DNA of 46,487 bases from Desulfobacterales bacterium (GTDB taxonomy: Bacteria; Desulfobacterota; Desulfobacteria; Desulfobacterales; JAQWFD01): NCBI GenBank assembly GCA_028704555.1, contig JAQWFD010000030.1, forward strand, positions 1 through 46,487, given 5' to 3'. This document shows positions 15,260 through 23,193 of this stretch, in pieces. Each line of letters begins with the position of its first letter. The stretch's first letter is position 1. The position numbers were made by a program, and so were the translations under genes. The notes under the pieces were generated by a model. The model was not told the DNA's origin. It did not search any database and saw only the letters and a program-made list of their open reading frames with translations.

Positions 15260-17584
15260 TTATTTGATACAGACTCTTCTCACTTCGATCAGATTGCAAT
15301 ATCCGGTAAATATTTTCTCGATACCATCCTGTTTGAGAGTCGTCATTCCGTCTTTAATGGCCTGGAGGCGAATTTCTTCCATCCTCGCATTGTTTTGAAT
15401 TAATCGTTTAACGTCATCGGTACCCATGAGCAACTCATGAATCCCCATTCTCCCCTTATATCCGCTGCCGTTACAGACTTCACAACCCTTTGGCCTGTAC
15501 AATGTCAACTTGTCGGAATACGGGATATCAAGATTGCGTTTAAAATCCTCTGCACCATACTCTCGAACCAGTTCATCGTATTCTTCTCTTGCCGGGTGAT
15601 ACGGTTCCCTGCATTGTTTGCAAAGCGTCCGGATCAACCGCTGAGCCAGAATACATAACACCGCATCGGCAAAATTAAACGGATCCATCCCCATATCCAG
15701 CAGCCGGGTAATGCTTTCAGGCGCACTGTTGGTATGCAGTGTGGAAAACACCAGATGTCCGGTCAATGACGCTTCAATCCCGATCTGAGTGGTTTCCCGG
15801 TCCCGCATCTCTCCTACCATAATGACATCGGGATCGGCCCTGAGAAATGCCCGCATCGCCGCTGCAAAATCAAACCCGATTCTGGGTTTGACCTGAACCT
15901 GACGCAATCCTTTCTGGGTAATTTCAACCGGATCTTCGGCGGTCCAGATTTTGGTTTCGACCTTGTTGATATAAGCCAGTGCGGAATGAAGCGTGGTGGT
16001 TTTCCCGGAACCGGTTGGCCCGCAGACAAATACGATTCCATAAGGGCTGCTGATCGCTTTGATAAAATTATCGTAATTTTTCTGGATAAAGCCCATCTTA
16101 CTGAGCGGTATTGGCTCACCGGCCGCCAGAATACGCATCACCACATCTTCGAGCCCGCCTTGCGTCGGTACGGTAGCCACCCGAAGCTCGATATCTTTTC
16201 CGCCATATTTCTTGAACTTGATTTTACCGTCCTGGGGCTTCCGTCTTTCGGCAATATCCAGATCCGACATAATCTTGATTCGAGACACAATGGCATTTCG
16301 ATAATTATAGGGAATGGACTGGTACAACTGGCACTGGCCATCAACCCGGATCCGTACCTGGACATTTTCCTTGCCGGCATAGGGCTCGATATGAATATCC
16401 GATGCGTTTCTGCTATAGGCATCGAGAATAATTTTATTCACCAGCTGGACCACGGCGCTGTCCTCCTCGGAAACACCGGTTTCAGCCTCTTCTATTTCCA
16501 AAGCCTCTTCCTGCAGCTGGGAAAGGATATCATCTATGGCGGCCAGCTCTTTATCATCCTGTGTAAACCGTGTGATGTACTCCAGAATATCCTGTTTCAG
16601 CGCCACATGAAAAATCAGATCCCGACCGGGAAAAAGCGGTTTGATTTCATCGATCTTTTGAAGATCGTAGGCATTGTCAATCGCGATCACGACCTTACCG
16701 TCTTCCATCCGAAGCGGGATCCAAAAATTTGCCTTCATAAACGGGACCTTGAGCCCCACAAGAATATCGCTCGGAATCGGCAGGTTCTGGTTATACTCTA
16801 CAAACGGCACCTTATAGTATTTACTGAGAGATTTTCCGATTTCACTCTTCGGAATTTTATATTCCCTCATCAGGGTATATTCAACAGGCTCTTTCTTGCC
16901 CCTGGCATCGATGATGGCCCGATCAAGCTCTTTTTGAGCCAAAATATTATTTTCAAGCAGATATTCGAACTTGTTGGTACGCGATCGGGCTATTTTCCTC
17001 TGCTTATACAGCGAGATTCCAAGAATCTTGGTCAGTTCCAAGACAGCGGTTTCATCTCTGCCATTAAATGAATCATGCTGTCTTCGGTTAATCAGCTGAA
17101 TAACCCCCAGCATGTATTTTTGGAATATAATCGGACAGGCTAACACCTGGCGGGTGGTAAAACCGGATTTCTGGTCCCAGCTTTTATCAAATTTCAGATT
17201 CGGATCAATAGCGGCCAGTTCACTGTCATCATAGGTATTTTTAATATTCAGCAGTTTATGCTTTAATGCGGCATATCCGGCGATACTGGCCGGGGATACG
17301 GGAATTCGGATTTCATTGATATCATCACCGGATTTATAGCGGGAAACCAGCTGGCGTTTGATACCGTCGATGACATAAATGGTTAACCGTTCCGCTTCAA
17401 AAAGAAGGGAAATCTGATCTTTGAGGCCAATAAAGATCTCATCCAGATTAGACGTCGCATAAATTTTATTGCCGATTTCCTGTAGTTTTGCCCTGTATTC
17501 GACTTCTGTCCGAAGGGCCTGGACGACATTTTCATCGACTGACGCGGAATCCGGTATCTGATTTTTTTTTAATAAACCCATCAT
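15260..17584 (-). CDS. GAF-domain PilB/GspE-type secretion or pilus-assembly ATPase
   Basis: A 774-residue ATPase that would power pilus extension or type II secretion at the inner membrane. An N-terminal GAF-like sensor domain (about 30-200; FEAERLTIYVIDG, GVIQLINRRQ) is unusual for the family. Next comes a MshEN/T2SSE-N domain (about 225-340), then the motor with Walker A GPTGSGKTTT (Lys528), the Asp box AEDPVEIT, Walker B DVIMVGEMRDRET and the CxxC...CxxC zinc finger (LCKQC, CEVCNGSGYKGR). The start is ATG-ATG 17584 or 17581, with no clear ribosome site. A run of nine A lies in codons 5-8. A small membrane protein gene lies 44 bp upstream; no other pilus genes are near. The GAF domain suggests ligand control. 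Confidence 0.9.
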   Translation of the reverse strand: MMGLLKKNQIPDSASVDENVVQALRTEVEYRAKLQEIGNKIYATSNLDEIFIGLKDQISLLFEAERLTIYVIDGIKRQLVSRYKSGDDINEIRIPVSPASIAGYAALKHKLLNIKNTYDDSELAAIDPNLKFDKSWDQKSGFTTRQVLACPIIFQKYMLGVIQLINRRQHDSFNGRDETAVLELTKILGISLYKQRKIARSRTNKFEYLLENNILAQKELDRAIIDARGKKEPVEYTLMREYKIPKSEIGKSLSKYYKVPFVEYNQNLPIPSDILVGLKVPFMKANFWIPLRMEDGKVVIAIDNAYDLQKIDEIKPLFPGRDLIFHVALKQDILEYITRFTQDDKELAAIDDILSQLQEEALEIEEAETGVSEEDSAVVQLVNKIILDAYSRNASDIHIEPYAGKENVQVRIRVDGQCQLYQSIPYNYRNAIVSRIKIMSDLDIAERRKPQDGKIKFKKYGGKDIELRVATVPTQGGLEDVVMRILAAGEPIPLSKMGFIQKNYDNFIKAISSPYGIVFVCGPTGSGKTTTLHSALAYINKVETKIWTAEDPVEITQKGLRQVQVKPRIGFDFAAAMRAFLRADPDVIMVGEMRDRETTQIGIEASLTGHLVFSTLHTNSAPESITRLLDMGMDPFNFADAVLCILAQRLIRTLCKQCREPYHPAREEYDELVREYGAEDFKRNLDIPYSDKLTLYRPKGCEVCNGSGYKGRMGIHELLMGTDDVKRLIQNNARMEEIRLQAIKDGMTTLKQDGIEKIFTGYCNLIEVRRVCIK

Positions 17585-17628
17585 GCGGCACGCATTTTGT
17601 TCTATTGCATAAAAAATGTACGGACGAT

Positions 17629-17862
17629 TTAGGTATTCAGTTTTCGGTAAATATCATAAATCTTTTTTGATCCCCCACCTACCAAAAGGGCTGCAAGGAA
17701 GTAAAAACAAAATCGAATAAATACTATTGCAGTTCCAGAGGAAAGCTGATAAAGCGACTCAATTCTGGGCATGACTTGCGGAATCCGGTAAAGAACCCCG
17801 ACACCTGCCAATACCAGAGCAACACCCCATATCAATTGTACCATGTGCTTAGACTGTGCCAC
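17629..17862 (-). CDS. Small two-helix membrane protein
   Basis: I choose GTG 17862 because GGGAGG (17869-17875) sits six bases upstream, giving 77 residues; the longer frame from 17901 has no ribosome site. Two hydrophobic segments (LIWGVALVLAGVGVLY and IVFIRFCFYFLAALLVGG) flank a short loop with prolines, and the tail SKKIYDIYRKL is basic, so the C-terminus is probably cytoplasmic. No family is recognised. It lies 44 bp ahead of the GAF-PilB/GspE ATPase on the same strand and is probably cotranscribed. A role as membrane partner of that ATPase is only an inference. Confidence 0.7.
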   Translation of the reverse strand: MAQSKHMVQLIWGVALVLAGVGVLYRIPQVMPRIESLYQLSSGTAIVFIRFCFYFLAALLVGGGSKKIYDIYRKLNT

Positions 17863-18078
17863 AGAATCCCTCCCGGGTGATGAGTGACAGCTTCGCAGCA
17901 TACCCGATCCGGGTATTTTACGCGTTGATCAACAGTGGTAAACTTTTTTTCTTCAAAGTAAACAAGTTACGCAATATAACCTAAGCTGACGATTCGTGTC
18001 AAACTCCTTTTATGCTTATACGCATTAATAATTAATGCGTAATATCATACAAATACAACGCTGACCGTCCTTTTCGAT

Positions 18079-18122
18079 AAAAAAGCCAAAAGGCAGCTGT
18101 TTATCTGCCGCCTTTCGGCTTT
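18079..18122 (-). terminator. Intrinsic terminator after the ACT-domain gene
   Basis: On the minus strand a hairpin built from aaagccgaaaggcggcag and ctgccttttggcttt (loop around 18098-18103) runs into TTTTTT (18084-18079). It lies 32 bp beyond the stop of the ACT gene, closing the paaK-ACT unit. Confidence 0.75.
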
Positions 18123-18153
18123 CACAAAGATAAGGCCCCAACGCCGGGGGTTT

Positions 18154-18585
18154 TCATAATGAATAGAGGCTTTTTCCGTCAATCACACGAATCCCGTTTT
18201 CCGTAAGGATATGAATTGCCTCATCAATATTGTCAAATCTGAATATTATCACCGCATTATTTCCGCTTTGCTGAACAAATGCATACATATATTCAATATT
18301 AATTTCCGTCTGCTGAAACGTTTCCATAATTTTATGCAACCCGCCGGGCTTGTCCTCGACCTCTACGGCAACCACATCGGTTTTTCCCACCGTAAAGCCC
18401 CGGTTTTTAAGAAACGTCTCGGCCTTTTTGGTGTCATCGACAATCATTCGAAGCACGCCGAAATCCGAGGTATCCGCAAGAGACAGTGCCCTTATATTTA
18501 TCCCCGCCTCGGTTAATATGGACGTAACATCAGCCAATCGTCCAGACTTGTTTTCAAGAAAAATGGAAATCTGTTGAACTCGCAT
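18154..18585 (-). CDS. Tandem ACT-domain protein, regulator partner of the PaaK-type ligase
   Basis: The 143-residue protein consists of two ACT domains (about 1-70 and 72-143). The first begins [18 protein letters not shown], the second [19 protein letters not shown], each the amino-acid-binding beta-alpha-beta start of the fold. AGGAGG lies seven bases before ATG 18585 and fixes the start; the longer frame overlapping paaK is not coding. It follows paaK by 37 bp in the same unit, an arrangement common in anaerobes, where the ACT protein is thought to sense an amino acid or aromatic ligand. No DNA-binding part is present, so it should act by protein contact or as a small-molecule sensor. Confidence 0.9.
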   Translation of the reverse strand: MRVQQISIFLENKSGRLADVTSILTEAGINIRALSLADTSDFGVLRMIVDDTKKAETFLKNRGFTVGKTDVVAVEVEDKPGGLHKIMETFQQTEINIEYMYAFVQQSGNNAVIIFRFDNIDEAIHILTENGIRVIDGKSLYSL

Positions 18586-18622
18586 ATTGGACCCTCCTTT
18601 TAACCGTTTACGCCCCGGACAG

Positions 18623-19924
18623 TTAGATTTTCCGATTATCAATAACCCGAACCGCTTTTCCCTCGCTTCTGACAATGGTCTTGGGTTCCACAAGCTTCAC
18701 TTTGGCCGTCACGCCAAGAAACTCTTTTATATTATATGAAATTTTTTTCTCCAGATTCTGAAGCTGTTTGACTTTATCCGAGAAAAGCTTTTCTCCAATT
18801 TCCACTAAAACCGTCAAGGTGTCAAGGTTATCTTCTCTGTCCACCACCAGTTGGTAATGAGGTTCGATCTCGCTGATCTGCAGCAGAACGCTTTCGATCT
18901 GTGACGGAAACACGTTAACCCCTCGGATAATAAGCATATCATCGGTTCGGCCAGTAACCCGGCTCATTCGTACCAGCGTCCGGCCGCAGATACACGGTTC
19001 CGGATTCAGGGACGTAATATCACGGGTCCGGTACCGGATCACCGGAAACGCTTCCTTTGTCAGGGAGGTGAACACCAGCTCCCCGGTTTCTCCATAGGGA
19101 AGCGTTTCACCGGTTTCCGGATTGATGATTTCAGGTATGAAATGATCTTCAAAAATATGCAGACCATTTTTGGCCTCATAGCACTCATTGGCAACTCCGG
19201 GCCCCATCACTTCACTCAGTCCGTAAATATCCGTCGCGCAGATATTGAGCTTTTGTTCGATCTGGCGGCGTATGGTTTCCGACCAGGGTTCGGCACCGAA
19301 AATACCGTACCTGAATTTTAAATCCCTGAAGGAAACCCCCATCTCCTCTGCGACTTCAGCCAGATGAAGCGCATATGAGGGCGTACAGGTCAGCATGGTT
19401 GGACCAAAATCTTTCATGATCATGACCTGTCGTTTGGTATTTCCACCTGAAACGGGTATTACCGAAGCCCCGAGCTTTTCCGCGCCATAATGAACGCCCA
19501 ATCCGCCCGTAAACAGCCCGTAGCCATAGGCATTATGGATAATGTCGCCCCGGGTGGCTCCTCCGGCCGACAGGGCGCGCGCCATCAGCTGTGACCAGGT
19601 GCAGATATCCCGTGCCGTATAGCCCACGACCGTGGGTTGCCCCGTAGTGCCCGAAGAGGCGTGAATCCGGACCACCGTATCCATGGGAACGGCAAACATC
19701 CCGAATGGATAATTGTCACGAAGGTCCTGTTTGGTAGTAAACGGAATCCTTTTCAGATCCTGAAGTGACCGGATGTCCTGCGGCCTTACACCGGCCCGCT
19801 TCATCTGATTCCGGTAAAACGGAACGGTAGCGTACACCCGTTCAATCGTGGTCTGCAGGCGCCTTAACTGGATGGCCTCCAAGGCGTCTCTGGGCATGGT
19901 TTCAAATTCAATATCATAAATCAT
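18623..19924 (-). CDS. paaK: Phenylacetate-CoA ligase family AMP-forming enzyme
   Basis: A 433-residue cytosolic ligase activating an aryl acid (phenylacetate or indole-acetate class) to its CoA thioester with ATP giving AMP + PPi. Signatures: the AMP-binding loop [15 protein letters not shown] near residue 90, [10 protein letters not shown] near 240, the hinge [19 protein letters not shown] near 335, and a catalytic Lys near the C-terminus (EGKAVRV). The length fits PaaK (about 430). AGGAG lies six bases before the ATG. Downstream is the ACT gene and a terminator. Desulfobacterales often hold several paralogues used in degradation of aromatic amino acids; substrate cannot be fixed here. The upstream region 19925-20065 shows no clear promoter. 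Confidence 0.92.
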   Translation of the reverse strand: MIYDIEFETMPRDALEAIQLRRLQTTIERVYATVPFYRNQMKRAGVRPQDIRSLQDLKRIPFTTKQDLRDNYPFGMFAVPMDTVVRIHASSGTTGQPTVVGYTARDICTWSQLMARALSAGGATRGDIIHNAYGYGLFTGGLGVHYGAEKLGASVIPVSGGNTKRQVMIMKDFGPTMLTCTPSYALHLAEVAEEMGVSFRDLKFRYGIFGAEPWSETIRRQIEQKLNICATDIYGLSEVMGPGVANECYEAKNGLHIFEDHFIPEIINPETGETLPYGETGELVFTSLTKEAFPVIRYRTRDITSLNPEPCICGRTLVRMSRVTGRTDDMLIIRGVNVFPSQIESVLLQISEIEPHYQLVVDREDNLDTLTVLVEIGEKLFSDKVKQLQNLEKKISYNIKEFLGVTAKVKLVEPKTIVRSEGKAVRVIDNRKI

Positions 19925-20065
19925 CTCTGTCTCCTTTTTTTTATAATCTCACGTTTCCGGGCAAAATAAAACATGACAGATCCGCCTTTAATGTAAAATT
20001 CTCTCATCCATGCACAGGGGATAGCGCCGAAACGGGATTCGATGTGCCGGGTCGAAATTCATCTG

Positions 20066-20100
20066 AAAAAAAAGGCCGCAGGTGATAAAACCTGCGGCCT
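20066..20100 (-). terminator. Strong intrinsic terminator
   Basis: A perfect 11-bp stem (aggccgcaggt 20073-20083 with acctgcggcct 20090-20100, loop gataaa) followed on the minus strand by eight T. It lies 350 bp beyond the EamA stop, so it either ends read-through or serves a small transcript in between. Confidence 0.85.
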
Positions 20101-20122
20101 GAAAAAAGAAAAACCACAGGTT

Positions 20123-20191
20123 TCAACGTTTCCGTTTACCCATGGTTTTGTCTGCTTTATAATTTCCGTTTTTTCTACATTGCTTTACCAT
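20123..20191 (-). CDS. Candidate 22-residue basic micro-protein
   Basis: ATG 20191 is preceded at seven bases by AGGAAG (20204-20199). The frame encodes MVKQCRKNGNYKAD then KTMGKRKR and stops at TGA 20125-20123, 22 bases before the strong terminator. It is very basic with a single Cys. A perfect -35 (TTGACA, 20391-20386) with a poor -10 lies about 190 bp upstream. Signals in the right order support a small transcript, but a non-coding RNA or chance is equally possible. A Lys-rich plus-strand frame starting on the same ATG/CAT site lacks a ribosome site. Confidence 0.35.
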   Translation of the reverse strand: MVKQCRKNGNYKADKTMGKRKR

Positions 20192-20448
20192 GGGTAAACT
20201 TCCTAAAAAAGAAGCCCCCGAAAAAAAAGAAAAAGCAAAAGTAAAAAAACCGAAACTGCATGGAATAAAATCCTTTACCGTTCAACCCATCTGAAACAAT
20301 GTGTTTAGTGCCTGAGCAAATTTTATGTTCTTCGTTCTCACCCTGATTTATATTCTGTTCTCGAAATATTAAATATAAACCGGCTTGTCAAGTAATAAAT
20401 TAGCACCCTGCAGGACGCCCCTTTTTTATGATTTCGCGCAACCGCGTT

Positions 20449-21369
20449 TTATGTTTCCGGCGTATGTCTGAATTCATGGCCCGTTTCACGCCTTTCTCCG
20501 GCAGCCGCCAGGTATATGGCCGCCAGGATCAGGATGCCACCGAGCAGCTTTGACCATGTCAATTCTTCATGGAAAATAAAATAGGCCAGAATGGTGCTGC
20601 CCACAGGTTCGCCGAGCAGACTGACAGCGATCATACCGGCGCTGAACCACTTGAGAGCCCAGTTATAACTGCTGTGTCCGATAATCTGGGTAATCAGCGC
20701 CATGGCCCAGAATGCGGACACCGTCGTCGAGGAAAATCCGGTAATCTGCAGGCCAAGCAGCAATACCAAGGCCCACAGTATCGCCGCCGCACTTCCGTAA
20801 CAGACGATCACATAAGCCGGAAGAGAGAGCCTGGCCCTGAGGTGCCGGCCCAGAAGCAGATACAGACCCGCGCAGATGCTGCCGCACAGCGCCAGCACAT
20901 CCCCCAGCAGGGCTTTCCCGCCGGAGGCAAAATCCCCCGCCCCGATAATCCCCGCTCCGGCCACACTGACGACTATACTGATCCAGGTGAAGGATCTGAT
21001 TCGTTCTCCGGTCACAAAAGGGGTAAACAGGGCCACCCACAGGGGATTGGTATTGACGAGAACCACACTGTTGGCAACCGAGGTATAGTCAAGAGACGAT
21101 ATCCAGGTGGCAAAATGCAGCGCCAGAAAAAAGCCGGCCAGCATGATCAGTTTCAGATCCCGGGCCGAGAGACTCAGCAGCTCGTCTCTTGCCTTCCACC
21201 ACGCCAGCGGCGCCAGAACAAGCGTCGCCAGACCCACCCGGTAAGCCGCAATGACCAGCGCCGGGGCATCGGCTATCCTGGCAAATATCGCCCCGGTGGA
21301 CACGGCCATCACCCCGCTGATCAGGGCAATATACGGATTGATCGATGGGGTGGATGATTTCATAACCAT
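20449..21369 (-). CDS. EamA/DMT-family membrane transporter
   Basis: About 306 residues with ten predicted membrane helices in two EamA repeats, typical of drug/metabolite transporters that move amino acids, nucleotides or other small solutes across the inner membrane. Repeat one runs from PYIALISGVMAVSTGAIFA and ends near VALFTPFVTGERI; repeat two begins near LLGDVLALCGSICAGLYLLLG and includes LLGEPVGSTILAYFIFHEE, the conserved end motif. The start is unsure: ATG 21369 or 21363 are both possible, neither with a good ribosome site; the TTG further upstream is unlikely. It lies 85 bp after the amidase gene on the same strand and may be the last gene of the mutS unit. The substrate cannot be predicted. 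Confidence 0.85.
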   Translation of the reverse strand: MVMKSSTPSINPYIALISGVMAVSTGAIFARIADAPALVIAAYRVGLATLVLAPLAWWKARDELLSLSARDLKLIMLAGFFLALHFATWISSLDYTSVANSVVLVNTNPLWVALFTPFVTGERIRSFTWISIVVSVAGAGIIGAGDFASGGKALLGDVLALCGSICAGLYLLLGRHLRARLSLPAYVIVCYGSAAAILWALVLLLGLQITGFSSTTVSAFWAMALITQIIGHSSYNWALKWFSAGMIAVSLLGEPVGSTILAYFIFHEELTWSKLLGGILILAAIYLAAAGERRETGHEFRHTPET

Positions 21370-21454
21370 TTCATCGTAAAGGCTGTCCCCGCCCGGAAAG
21401 CGTATTTTTTTAAACAAAACGATGTGATGCTCATGGGGAGATTACTATTCCAGG

Positions 21455-23191
21455 CTACCCATTGGCCCCGATTCCGCCTTTTTTTGTACTGAAGGCGGTG
21501 GGATTGGTTTCCATGATGTACTGACGGATTCCGGTTAAGATACCATCGCATATCTGGTCCTGATAGCTCGAATTGACAAGCCGTTTGCACTCTCTTGAGT
21601 TGCTGACAAACGATGTCTCCACCAGAATGGACGGCATCTGGGCGCCCAGAAGCACATAAAACGGGGCCTGCTTGACCCCTTTGCTTTTTATATTACCGTA
21701 TTTTTTCTTCAGCTGGCTGCAAAGCGACTGTTGCGTATAAACGGCCAGCCGGCTGGATTCATTTATTTTGGCATGCTTCATCAAATCATTCAGGATGGAC
21801 TGAAGGTCACTGATGTTCTTGGTCGATGTCGCATTTTCTCTTGCGGCAACCCGTATGGCATCATCATCCGTTGCCAGATTTAAAAAATAGGTTTCAATCC
21901 CGTAAGCCATTCGATTCGTCGATGCATTGGTATGAATGGAAATAAACAGGTCTCCGTCCCTGGTATTGGCAATTGCCGTCCGCTCCTCAAGGGTAAGGTA
22001 CCGGTCGTCACTTCGGGTAAGCACCACTTCGCAATGGAGCTGATTCCGAATCTTTTCCGCCAGTTTTTTTGCAATCGCCAGCGTGATGTGCTTCTCGTGA
22101 ATGCCTTTCATAAATCCCGGGGCACCGAAATCCCGGCCCCCATGGCCGGGATCGATGACAATCCGGTGCACCCCCAGAGCGAGCTGTTTTGCTAAAGCAC
22201 CCGGCAGAATTTTAGAAGAAACGGCTGGAACGGCCTTCGATGCCTCGGCATGATACGAAGATTTATCCGATTTTCCCCACACGTCGATAACGATCCTGAA
22301 CGGATTTTTCAGAGAAAAAATCTTATAGGTTTCAAACGACTTGATATCCACCACGACACGAACGGAATCGGATGTAAACTGCCCGGCGCGGGCATCCCTG
22401 AGGAGATCATCATTGATGGGGATCACTTTATCGATCCCCTTTCCCAGACGGCTTCTGCTCATATCCACATACAACCGCTGGGGCTTGTTCAAAGAGGGAT
22501 CTTTTTTCAACAGATGATGGGAATAAGCGGGTTCATTATCCGCATCGATGACGATTCGGGTATAGTTCGGATTTGACCAGAAGCGAAGCCCGGTCAATGT
22601 GGATGTGGAACTATCGACGGGAGTGCTTTGTGACGGTTTCTGATCGGACGCTTTTGATGAGACTGGTGAAGAAGCGGTTCTGCCGGCTTTATTACCGGCT
22701 GTCTGCCCCTGATGATTTGAACCGTCGGACGGTTTGCCACGAGAAGTCTTTTTTGACTTTACATCGCCTATTTTGTGCATTTCTCGGGCTGCTTTTTTAC
22801 TATATCCGCTTTTGGGGAAGCGTTTTATAATTCTTTGATAAATATCGATGGCTTCTGATTGATCGGCGGCTTTAAAGGAGCGTTTGTAAAGCTCCTGATA
22901 CAGATTCCCGGACATATACAATCCTGCCGCTGCCCAGGGACCTGAAGGATCGTGCCGAAAAACCGCCTGGTATTTTTTAATACAGGAGAGCCAGTTATCC
23001 CGATATTTTTGCTTTGAAGGCTGATTGATGAGATGTTTATATGCCCGTTCAGCAATAAAATACTTTTCTTTTGCGGAAGCAGCGGCTTCAGCCTCCGGCA
23101 GCCACAGGACTGTCAGACACCACAGAGCCACCATTCCTGAAGCGACGCATGCGGCTTTCGAATAAGATTTCAATCGAATTGCCCCCAGCAT
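21455..23191 (-). CDS. N-acetylmuramoyl-L-alanine amidase with AMIN domain (AmiC-like)
   Basis: A 578-residue exported zinc enzyme that cuts the amide between MurNAc and the stem peptide, usually for daughter-cell separation. A signal segment (about 10-38, ending AEA) is followed by a helical TPR-like part (about 45-135), a Ser/Lys-rich linker, an AMIN domain (about 205-315; LTGLRFWSNPNYTRIVIDAD) and the Amidase_3 catalytic domain (about 345-565). Zinc ligands are in VIDPGHGGRDFG (His), GIHEKHITL (Glu) and FISIHTNAS (His); catalytic Glu in SILVETSFVSN. The start lies two bases beyond the mutS stop, so translation is probably coupled. The TPR-like extension is longer than in E. coli AmiC. Confidence 0.92.
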   Translation of the reverse strand: MLGAIRLKSYSKAACVASGMVALWCLTVLWLPEAEAAASAKEKYFIAERAYKHLINQPSKQKYRDNWLSCIKKYQAVFRHDPSGPWAAAGLYMSGNLYQELYKRSFKAADQSEAIDIYQRIIKRFPKSGYSKKAAREMHKIGDVKSKKTSRGKPSDGSNHQGQTAGNKAGRTASSPVSSKASDQKPSQSTPVDSSTSTLTGLRFWSNPNYTRIVIDADNEPAYSHHLLKKDPSLNKPQRLYVDMSRSRLGKGIDKVIPINDDLLRDARAGQFTSDSVRVVVDIKSFETYKIFSLKNPFRIVIDVWGKSDKSSYHAEASKAVPAVSSKILPGALAKQLALGVHRIVIDPGHGGRDFGAPGFMKGIHEKHITLAIAKKLAEKIRNQLHCEVVLTRSDDRYLTLEERTAIANTRDGDLFISIHTNASTNRMAYGIETYFLNLATDDDAIRVAARENATSTKNISDLQSILNDLMKHAKINESSRLAVYTQQSLCSQLKKKYGNIKSKGVKQAPFYVLLGAQMPSILVETSFVSNSRECKRLVNSSYQDQICDGILTGIRQYIMETNPTAFSTKKGGIGANG

Positions 23192-23193
23192 AT

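Larger units (their letters stand above)
19925..20448. other. Intergenic region with a candidate micro-gene unit
   Basis: No ordinary gene. It contains, on the minus strand, a TTGACA (20391-20386), a 22-codon frame with a well-placed ribosome site, and a strong terminator (listed separately). A perfect 13-bp inverted repeat GTTTACCCATGGT (20134-20146) / ACCATGGGTAAAC (20187-20199) brackets most of the micro-frame. The stretch 20200-20260 is nearly pure A/G-rich on top. Confidence 0.5.

Noticed and set aside
15986..17071. Long plus-strand frame (361 codons) across the PilB/GspE ATPase gene
   Set aside because: Antisense shadow of a gene with all ATPase motifs; composition is a mirror of that coding sequence.
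20190..20294. Plus-strand Lys-rich 34-codon frame
   Set aside because: No ribosome site; the Lys codons follow from an A-rich tract, and the opposite strand has better signals.
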